This document shows positions 54,352 to 60,622 of a stretch of DNA of 63,779 bases, piece by piece. This DNA is from Saprospiraceae bacterium (GTDB taxonomy: Bacteria; Bacteroidota; Bacteroidia; Chitinophagales; Saprospiraceae). Made by a program: the position numbers and the translations under genes. The DNA lies in assembly GCA_015490715.1 (NCBI GenBank), contig WFXH01000026.1, positions 1 through 63,779 on the forward strand. Direction: 5' to 3'. How positions within the stretch are numbered: position 1 is the first letter of the stretch; each line of letters starts with the position of its first letter. A model generated the notes under the pieces. That model made no database searches and had not been told where the DNA came from. It saw only the letters and a list, made by a program, of their open reading frames with translations.

Positions 54352-55164
54352 TTACGATTTTATACCGAAAAAAGTACGGAACTCTTCGTAGCGGTCGGGG
54401 AAGTATTGGCGCATTTTGGTGGGGAAAGTAAAAAAGTGGTGAATGGCCACTTGTCGGAGGTCTTCTACGGGCAATCCCAGCCAAGCTTCGATTTCTTTTT
54501 TGCCGTAAGGAGAGAGCAGGTTGAGTTCTTCCCAATTCCAGGAGGGTAAGTGATCGGTATTGTGCTGGCGAAGATACACACCTGCCCATTCGTGGAGGGC
54601 GATGTTGTAGAATTTGTAGGGTTGGGTAAACGACGGCAATAGTTGTTCGATGGAGAAGATCAGCACGCCGTCTTCGTGGTGCGTTTCGCTGCTGTGCCAT
54701 TGCTTATACCGTGGAGAGGGGAAGGGGTGTTTGTACAAGACGATGCGCTCGTAATGGGAAGGCAGGTAGTCGTCTTGATGAAAGGTCATCAATACCCAGG
54801 GAGCCATGACGATGGCTTTGATGTCTTCGCCAACGGGGCCTGTTTTCATGCCGATCCAATCGTTGTGGCGCATGGCGAGCCAGAGGCGCTTGTCGAATCG
54901 CTCGCGCTCCTCTTTGTTCATGTTGCGATAGTGATCTGAATATTGGAAGAAGAGCTTTTGGAGGAAGGGACTGATACGGATGGGAAATCGCTTGCTGGCC
55001 CACCATTCAATTTGAGGAGCGAAGATAAAGATGGCGGTTAAGATGACGACGACGGGAATCAGCCAGATTGAGTATTCGTCTCTTTCGAGGACGAAGAGCA
55101 AGTAGAACAAATACAGGAGAACGAGAATAAAGGGTAGCGCGAGCAATCTGGAATATCGTAGCAT
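54352..55164 (-). CDS. MtfA-like (M90) membrane protein with a substituted zinc motif
   Basis: This 270-residue protein has two N-terminal membrane helices (residues 5-50) and then a domain that follows MtfA/M90: GMKTGPVGEDIKAIVMAPWVLMTFHQDD, and the active-site helix NIALHEWAGVYLRQH. MtfA has HEFAH there; here the second His is Gly (HEWAG), so the usual HExxH is broken and catalysis is doubtful unless another ligand replaces it. The last codons carry a copy of the GGTATAAAATNGT repeat and it is followed by the HEPN-like gene 24 bases downstream. Divergent from the aspartoacylase-like gene. Confidence 0.75.
   Translation of the reverse strand: MLRYSRLLALPFILVLLYLFYLLFVLERDEYSIWLIPVVVILTAIFIFAPQIEWWASKRFPIRISPFLQKLFFQYSDHYRNMNKEERERFDKRLWLAMRHNDWIGMKTGPVGEDIKAIVMAPWVLMTFHQDDYLPSHYERIVLYKHPFPSPRYKQWHSSETHHEDGVLIFSIEQLLPSFTQPYKFYNIALHEWAGVYLRQHNTDHLPSWNWEELNLLSPYGKKEIEAWLGLPVEDLRQVAIHHFFTFPTKMRQYFPDRYEEFRTFFGIKS
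54354..54366 (-). repeat. GGTATAAAATNGT repeat copy at the 3' end of the MtfA-like gene
   Basis: Minus strand GGTATAAAATCGT encodes the last residues GIKS and ends in the stop codon, 27 bases before the next gene start at 54327. Confidence 0.55.
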
Positions 55165-55236
55165 GTCGGTAATGTACGAATTGGCGAGGGAAAAAAGACC
55201 TTTTTACAAAACGCAAAACGTGTGCAATGAGTTTAA

Positions 55237-55244
55237 TATCTTTG
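55237..55244 (+). promoter_or_regulatory. Candidate -7 element of the aspartoacylase-like gene
   Basis: TATCTTTG (TAnnTTTG) 44 bases before the ATG at 55289; it makes the longer in-frame start at 55163 unlikely. Confidence 0.5.
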
Positions 55245-55288
55245 CTCGAATTATTTCGCGACGAGGCGAACGCAAGAGTGTAGACGGG

Positions 55289-56305
55289 ATGAAGAAGTTG
55301 CGCGTAGGAGAAATACAAAGTCGGGTCATTGGGATTTATGAGGGCAAGCGCAAAGGACCGTTGTTTATCTGTGTAGGGGGCATGCACGGCAACGAGCCAG
55401 CGGGAGTGTTGGCCATTCGGGAGGTGCTCAAGATGTTGGAGGTGGAGCCGTTGGGTAATCCGACCTTTCGCTACGCGGGGCAATTTGTCGGATTGATCGG
55501 CAATATGGCTGCGCTCACCGCGCAGTCGCGTTTTATCAACAAAGATCTCAACCGCCAATTTCAGCGCGAAAACATCCTTCGCTTGAAGAGCGGAAGTCGT
55601 TCGGAGTACGCGGTCGAAGACCGCGAAATGCTCGCCTTACTACAGGAAATCAACCGCCTTGTGGCGAAATATCGCCCCGAAAAGATCGTCTTTATGGACA
55701 TCCATACGACGACGGTATCGGGGGGTATCTTTGCCATCGTACCCGAAGATGAAGAAGCTATACGCATTGCATGCTCGCTGCACGTGCCCATTGTACGCGG
55801 TATGCTTGAAGGCATTCAGGGGACCACTTTGCACTTTTTCAACAAGGAGCACTACGGCATGAATATCACCTCATTTGCACTTGAGGCGGGCCAGCATCAA
55901 GATCCCTTTGCGGTCAACATTGCCATTTCGGGCATTATTGCCACGATGCGCGCTATTGGGGCCGTCAAACCCCACGATGTGGAAGGCCTTCACGATCGCG
56001 TGCTCAAGGAGTACTCGCGCAACTTGCCGCGCATGACCCGCCTGGCCTATGTCTACCGAATCACCGAGGAGGATCGATTCCGCATGTATCCCGGCTACCT
56101 CAACTTCCACCGAGTCGTCAAAGGCGAAATACTGGGCATCAACAAGGACGGACCCGTCACAGCTCCGGTAAGTGGCTATATCCTCATGCCCTTGTACCAA
56201 AAACAGGGCGAAGATGGGTTTTTTATCATACAACAGACGGAAAATACATGTGTACAATACGAAAGACAGGTCGATGTCTCGTCCGAAATGGAGAATCGCG
56301 CATGA
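55289..56305 (+). CDS. Succinylglutamate desuccinylase/aspartoacylase family zinc hydrolase
   Basis: This 338-residue M14-like zinc hydrolase has the first ligand motif GGMHGNEPAG (HxxE) and a DIHT motif, with a C-terminal beta domain (RVVKGEILGINKDGPVTAPVSGYI). Family enzymes cleave an N-acyl group from an amino acid or deacylate related amides; the substrate here is not known. Starting at 55289 gives a normal family length and begins at the strand RVGEIQSRVIGIY. It is followed by a glycosyltransferase gene after 71 bases. Confidence 0.85.
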   Translation: MKKLRVGEIQSRVIGIYEGKRKGPLFICVGGMHGNEPAGVLAIREVLKMLEVEPLGNPTFRYAGQFVGLIGNMAALTAQSRFINKDLNRQFQRENILRLKSGSRSEYAVEDREMLALLQEINRLVAKYRPEKIVFMDIHTTTVSGGIFAIVPEDEEAIRIACSLHVPIVRGMLEGIQGTTLHFFNKEHYGMNITSFALEAGQHQDPFAVNIAISGIIATMRAIGAVKPHDVEGLHDRVLKEYSRNLPRMTRLAYVYRITEEDRFRMYPGYLNFHRVVKGEILGINKDGPVTAPVSGYILMPLYQKQGEDGFFIIQQTENTCVQYERQVDVSSEMENRA

Positions 56306-56376
56306 AGTCATCGGAAATTTGAGCGCATGAAATTGCAGGACCATCGGACGAGGGCTAGCCAGTAGGAACGCATCTC

Positions 56377-57504
56377 ATGTATAGTCCCCCCAAAATCGCC
56401 ATCATCACCAATACAGCGTGGAATGTGTACAATTTCCGGCTACAGCTGGCACGTGATCTACAATGCGCAGGATACGAGGTGTGCACCATGGCGTCCCCTG
56501 ACGACTACGCCGAGAAGATCACGGCCGACGGCGTGCCATTTATTCCCCTGCGTTGGTTTGTGCCCTCCCAAATGAACGGCCTGCGCGATGGTATGCTCCT
56601 TCGTGAGTTGTATCGCAACTTGCGGCGAGAGCGCCCAGCCCTGTTGTTGCTGTATACGGCCAAGGCCAACATCTTTGGCAATATCGTGGCGCATTGGATG
56701 GGCATTCCCACCATTACGACCATGACGGGCATTGGCAGCGTGTTTTTGCGTGCAGGGCTTCGGCGATACTTTTTTACAGGGCTCTATCGCAGGGCTTTAC
56801 GCTACACAGCCGCTGCCGTCTTTCACAACCCCGATGACGAGATGTATTTTGTGAAAAACGCCATAGTCGAAGCCGAAAAGACCCACGTCATTCCAGGATC
56901 GGGAATCGATGTCGACGCATGGCACCATGAGCCTCTCACCTCCGTGCCGCCCTTGCGTTTTCTATTGTTGTCGAGATTGTTGAAGGAAAAGGGTGTGGAG
57001 GAATTCTTAGAGGCTTCGCGGCGGATCGTCGCTGAGTATCGAGATGTGGAATTCTACCTGGCGGGGGATCGTCCGAAGTCTGAGCGTTCGGTATCAAGTG
57101 TTGCCATAGAGGAATGGAACGCCCATCCGCGATGTCATTATCTGGGCTTTGTGTCCGATGTGGAGCCGCTTATTCGGCAGGCCCATGTGGTAGTGGCGCC
57201 CTCGTGGAGGGAGGGCATGCCGCGTACGGTGTTAGAGGCCATGGCCAAGGGACGCATGGTGCTCGCCACCGACGTGCCGGGATGCCGTCAGGCCGTTGTA
57301 CATGGCCAAACAGGCCTATTGGTTCCTCCACGCGATAGCGCTACCCTGCAAAAGGCAATGGAGGACGTCATCCGCATGTCGCACACCCAACGCATCGCCT
57401 TTGGGATCGCCGGCCGCAAGCGCGTCGAGGAGCACTTTTCCCATCGGCGCATTGCGAGGAGCTATCTGAAGCTGATCGAACAGGTGTTGAAGCAAAAGTG
57501 CTGA
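56377..57504 (+). CDS. Glycosyltransferase family 4 (GT-B) protein
   Basis: This 375-residue GT-B glycosyltransferase has an N-terminal domain with IAIITNTAWNVYNFR and HNPDDEMYF, and a C-terminal nucleotide-sugar domain: LLLSRLLKEKGVEEFLEA, HYLGFVSDVEPLI and the ExxxxxxxE motif in REGMPRTVLEAMAKG. The sequence type is that of exo- or lipopolysaccharide glycosyltransferases acting at the cytoplasmic membrane. It is isolated from any recognised glycan cluster, apart from the sugar-kinase-like gene next to it. Confidence 0.88.
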   Translation: MYSPPKIAIITNTAWNVYNFRLQLARDLQCAGYEVCTMASPDDYAEKITADGVPFIPLRWFVPSQMNGLRDGMLLRELYRNLRRERPALLLLYTAKANIFGNIVAHWMGIPTITTMTGIGSVFLRAGLRRYFFTGLYRRALRYTAAAVFHNPDDEMYFVKNAIVEAEKTHVIPGSGIDVDAWHHEPLTSVPPLRFLLLSRLLKEKGVEEFLEASRRIVAEYRDVEFYLAGDRPKSERSVSSVAIEEWNAHPRCHYLGFVSDVEPLIRQAHVVVAPSWREGMPRTVLEAMAKGRMVLATDVPGCRQAVVHGQTGLLVPPRDSATLQKAMEDVIRMSHTQRIAFGIAGRKRVEEHFSHRRIARSYLKLIEQVLKQKC

Positions 57505-57527
57505 AATCCACAGCCCCCACTAATTCT

Positions 57528-58415
57528 TTACCAACTCAGCTCTCCATGCTGCAATGCGTATCGGGCCAATCCTTCGATGGGACGCTCGCAAGTGCCGCAC
57601 AAGTCGAATCCCGCACGATTTAATACCTCTTCAATTTCCTCCACAAACAGAGTCGCCACGCCACCTGTGAGGTACACATCGCGTCGGTCATAGCTCGTTT
57701 TGATGGGTGTCAGGTGATACTGGACGTAGAGCTGAAATCGCTCGATGAGCCAGGGACGGACTGCTGGATGTGCGCGATGGCGATGGATGAAACGGGCATA
57801 CTGCGCCAAATAGCGATTGGGATTTGGATGGCTATAGAGCTCTCGAAGGATTTGTCTTGGGCGCTTCGGATAGCTGTTGAAAAAGTCCTGGAGGAGCTCG
57901 GAGGGTAGCGTCTGTCGCAAGATGCGCTGCAAGAGTGCTCTTCCGAGGTCTGTTCCGCTGCCTTCGTCGCCGAGTAAATAGCCAAGGGCAGGAATGGGCA
58001 TGTGCACCTTGATGCCATCGAAATAACTGGCATTGGCGCCAGTGCCGAGGATTCCGATGATTGCCGGCCCCGGCGGGTCGACGGCAAAGCGCGTAGCCAA
58101 AATATCGGAACCGACCAGCACTTGAGCGATGGGGAAATATCTTGCAAAATGGGATTGGACGGCCCGTTGGACCGAGCCTTCGATACAGCCGGCACCAAAG
58201 AAGTACACGTGCTCAATGGGGTGTGCACGAGGCGCGATGTGTTTGTCAATAAAATGTTTAAGCCACAAGTCGAAGTCTGCTTCGCTGACCATGAGCGGGT
58301 TGATGCCTTCCGTGGCGAAAAAGTCCACTTGTTGAGAAGGAAGCGATACTACTGCCCAGTCGCAACGGGTCGACCCACAGTCGGCGATGAGCACGTGTTG
58401 GGCAGGACTATGCAC
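57528..58415 (-). CDS. BadF/BadG-type N-acetylglucosamine kinase-like ATPase
   Basis: This ASKHA-fold kinase has HVLIADCGSTRCDWAVV (phosphate-1), FGAGCIEGS, GILGTGANASYFDG (phosphate-2), LGDEGSGTDLG and YLTGGVATLF (adenosine). Bacteroidota members of this type are N-acetylglucosamine kinase-like. No ATG suits the family start; the GTG at 58415 lies directly over the acyl-CoA reductase stop (8-base overlap), giving about 295 residues. A GTG at 58394 or the ATG at 58490 are alternatives. Coupled to the LuxC-type gene upstream. Confidence 0.75.
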   Translation of the reverse strand: MHSPAQHVLIADCGSTRCDWAVVSLPSQQVDFFATEGINPLMVSEADFDLWLKHFIDKHIAPRAHPIEHVYFFGAGCIEGSVQRAVQSHFARYFPIAQVLVGSDILATRFAVDPPGPAIIGILGTGANASYFDGIKVHMPIPALGYLLGDEGSGTDLGRALLQRILRQTLPSELLQDFFNSYPKRPRQILRELYSHPNPNRYLAQYARFIHRHRAHPAVRPWLIERFQLYVQYHLTPIKTSYDRRDVYLTGGVATLFVEEIEEVLNRAGFDLCGTCERPIEGLARYALQHGELSW

Positions 58416-59481
58416 TTCGCTGCACTTTTTGCTCTGATGTAGGCGGCAATTCGTACCATTTAATAAGGTGTTGGAGGGTGTCGACGCCATCGGCGTAGTC
58501 CCACAGTTCGGGATATTGGGCCTTGCCGGGTTGGGCCTTCTGGCCTGGTAAGGAGCTAAGGTCTATGTCGTTGGCGTGGACGACGAGCTGCAAGTGGTCG
58601 CGGTGAGAGGTGAGCATAGCTGGCAAGTCCTCAGCCCGCTCGTAGCGCTCATAGTGCAGCGATGCAATGCGCGAAGCAAGTGAAGATTCTTCGATGACCA
58701 ACAACGTATCCGACCGCAGATGAGCACGACCGCTCAGCTGTGCCAGGGCGACATTGTATTGGTAGTTGTGCAAATAGCCGGGATGATCCATCACATAGCC
58801 ATAATGCGCATCCCAGAGGGATAAATAACGCTCTAAGTCGACCTTAGAGGGGAGATACACCTTCGACACGCTACGACAACCCATGCCGTAGTAAGCGAAG
58901 ATGTCCTCACCAAGGGCAGTGATCTCTTCGTCCGATTCCTTTCCGCTCAAGATAGCGACGCTATTGCGATTGTGACGAAGAATGTGCGGGTAATCTCGGA
59001 AATAATACCGAAAGTACACATGGGAAGAAGCACTGCCCGTAGCGATAATGGCATCAAAATGTCGTAAACGCTCCACCCAATGGGTTTTGGGCAGGGGAGC
59101 ACGTGGAGACAGAGCATATAGTGCATGGACTAAGGTGGGGATGAGTACATCGTCTTTTGAAGAGAGCTTGACCTGCATGGTGTAGCCTGCCACAAACCCA
59201 CACAGCCAATCGTGGAACCCCACCATGGGAATGTTGCCCGCCAAGACGAGCCCGAGCGTGTGGTCGGTGCTTCCGAGGTTGGGATAGCGCTGCAGCCACT
59301 GATGCAATTTGTCGGGGTGGAGATAGTATTGACGAATATGTGTAAGCGCACGCCGTATTTCACGGGGGGTAAACCATGGATTCTTTTGAGAGGCGCGCCG
59401 AACGCTCTCTTCCAGTTCGGGAGGATTTTGAGCGATCCATTGGCCGAGGGTAACGAGTGCATCGATACGCGCCTCAAGCAT
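58408..59481 (-). CDS. LuxC-type acyl-CoA reductase
   Basis: This protein of about 357 residues is a fatty acyl-CoA reductase of the LuxC/aldehyde dehydrogenase superfamily. GLVLAGNIPMVGFHDWL is the nucleotide-side motif and YYGMGCRSVSKVY carries the catalytic cysteine that forms the acyl thioester; the product is an aldehyde. The TTG at 59505 is in frame, but the -7 element at 59503-59510 would then overlap the coding sequence, so ATG 59481 is used. Nearby lipid gene: the divergent patatin. No lux genes. Confidence 0.83.
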   Translation of the reverse strand: MLEARIDALVTLGQWIAQNPPELEESVRRASQKNPWFTPREIRRALTHIRQYYLHPDKLHQWLQRYPNLGSTDHTLGLVLAGNIPMVGFHDWLCGFVAGYTMQVKLSSKDDVLIPTLVHALYALSPRAPLPKTHWVERLRHFDAIIATGSASSHVYFRYYFRDYPHILRHNRNSVAILSGKESDEEITALGEDIFAYYGMGCRSVSKVYLPSKVDLERYLSLWDAHYGYVMDHPGYLHNYQYNVALAQLSGRAHLRSDTLLVIEESSLASRIASLHYERYERAEDLPAMLTSHRDHLQLVVHANDIDLSSLPGQKAQPGKAQYPELWDYADGVDTLQHLIKWYELPPTSEQKVQRSA

Positions 59482-59502
59482 AGGCAATGCTTTAAAGGTC
59501 GA

Positions 59503-59510
59503 CAAAGCTA
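59503..59510 (-). promoter_or_regulatory. Candidate -7 element of the LuxC-type gene
   Basis: Minus strand TAGCTTTG, 21 bases before the ATG at 59481. Confidence 0.5.
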
Positions 59511-59580
59511 CAAAATGCAGGTCAAACGATATACGCGCCTACGGGATACAACGTTGATATGGCGTCAATAGATACGCGCA

Positions 59581-60342
59581 ATGAAAGTAGGTCTGGCATT
59601 AGGAGGAGGGGCAGCTCGTGGTGTTATTCATCTGGGTGCTCTCAAGGCATTTGAGGAGTTGGGTATCCATTTTGACGCGGTATCTGGGACCAGTGCGGGG
59701 TCGATTGCAGGAGCCCTGTACTTGTCGGGATGGAGCCCGGACGAAATCTTCGACATCGTCAAAGAGAGCAAGGTGCTCGATGTGGTGCGTCCGTCTTTAA
59801 AGGGGGTGGGCCTGTTGACACACAGTTACTTACGACAGCTATTGAAAAAATACGCCAAGGAGCGCTTTGAAGACCTCACGCGTCCATTTTACGTCACCAC
59901 GGTCAATCTTCAGACGGGGCGCGTGCGCGTCTTTTCTGAAGGGCCCATGCACGAGCCAGTTGTGGCCTCTTCGAGTATACCCATGTTGTTTAAAGTGGTG
60001 CGCATAGGGGAGTACGATTACGTCGACGGAGGCTTGCGGATGAACCTCCCCGTACGGCCGCTGCGTCCGCTTGTCGACAAGGTCATCGCCGTCAACCTAA
60101 TGCCCCTGGTGCAGAGCGAACGCCCATATTCCAATTTGTGGTCGGTAGCGGCGCGCGTTTTCGACATCGCCGTAATCAACAATATCGCCGTAGACTACTA
60201 CGAGGCCGATCTGGTCATCGAAAGCGAGGAGTTTGCGCGATTTAACAAGTTTAGCTTTCAAGAGATGGAAGCGCGCTTTGCGGCGGGCTATGATGCAGTG
60301 ATGCAAAAGGCCGATACCCTGCGACACCTCCTTGCCCTCTAA
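59581..60342 (+). CDS. Patatin-like phospholipase (RssA type)
   Basis: This 253-residue acyl hydrolase has LALGGGAARGVIHLGAL (oxyanion hole), nucleophile S38 in SGTSAGSIAG and the second dyad residue D149 in YVDGGLRMNLP. Such enzymes deacylate phospholipids or act on acyl donors in the cytoplasm. No signal peptide, so not secreted. Divergent from the LuxC-type acyl-CoA reductase, an arrangement that could join fatty acyl release and reduction, but this is only suggestive. Confidence 0.9.
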   Translation: MKVGLALGGGAARGVIHLGALKAFEELGIHFDAVSGTSAGSIAGALYLSGWSPDEIFDIVKESKVLDVVRPSLKGVGLLTHSYLRQLLKKYAKERFEDLTRPFYVTTVNLQTGRVRVFSEGPMHEPVVASSSIPMLFKVVRIGEYDYVDGGLRMNLPVRPLRPLVDKVIAVNLMPLVQSERPYSNLWSVAARVFDIAVINNIAVDYYEADLVIESEEFARFNKFSFQEMEARFAAGYDAVMQKADTLRHLLAL

Positions 60343-60401
60343 ACCAGCGATTTTACCGTCGTCCATCACCTGTTGTTTGTTCTGGTCTTGTCGTTTGTTC
60401 T

Positions 60402-60433
60402 GGTATAAAATGGTGCACCTGCTGTTTTATACC
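60402..60433. repeat. Inverted pair of GGTATAAAAT repeats upstream of the cytochrome gene
   Basis: GGTATAAAATGGT (60402-60414) and the inverted TTTTATACC (60425-60433) are separated by a short spacer containing GTGCAC. The 280-base region 60343-60622 also has a third GTATAAAAT at 60488. Confidence 0.7.
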
Positions 60434-60487
60434 CCTATTCGAGTGTGTTGATTAGGAGAACGGCGTCTCGATCGAGGAGTTGTTGGC

Positions 60488-60496
60488 GTATAAAAT
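60488..60496 (+). repeat. GTATAAAAT core, third copy in the same intergenic region
   Basis: Nine-base core only; the NGT tail is not kept. Confidence 0.4.
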
Positions 60497-60553
60497 GTTT
60501 GGTTGTGTGTGGGGGGGAATTCGCCAAGGGTAAAAAAAATCGACATAGATGGC

Positions 60554-60582
60554 TTGTCGCATAAAAATATTTTCATATATTG
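60554..60582 (+). promoter_or_regulatory. Candidate promoter of the seven-heme cytochrome gene
   Basis: TTG (60554-60556), 19-base spacer, TATATTG (60576-60582), 40 bases before the ATG. One base shorter than the TAnnTTTG consensus. Confidence 0.4.
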
Positions 60583-60622
60583 CGCGCTGAAGGCGTACGG
60601 ATTCACCAAACTTTTATGAGAT

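Noticed and set aside
23537-60496. GGTATAAAAT copies as ordinary sigma-70 -10 boxes
   Set aside because: Copies occur in both orientations, in convergent regions and over stop codons, with a fixed NGT tail; only some lie upstream of genes. A promoter role for particular copies is not excluded.
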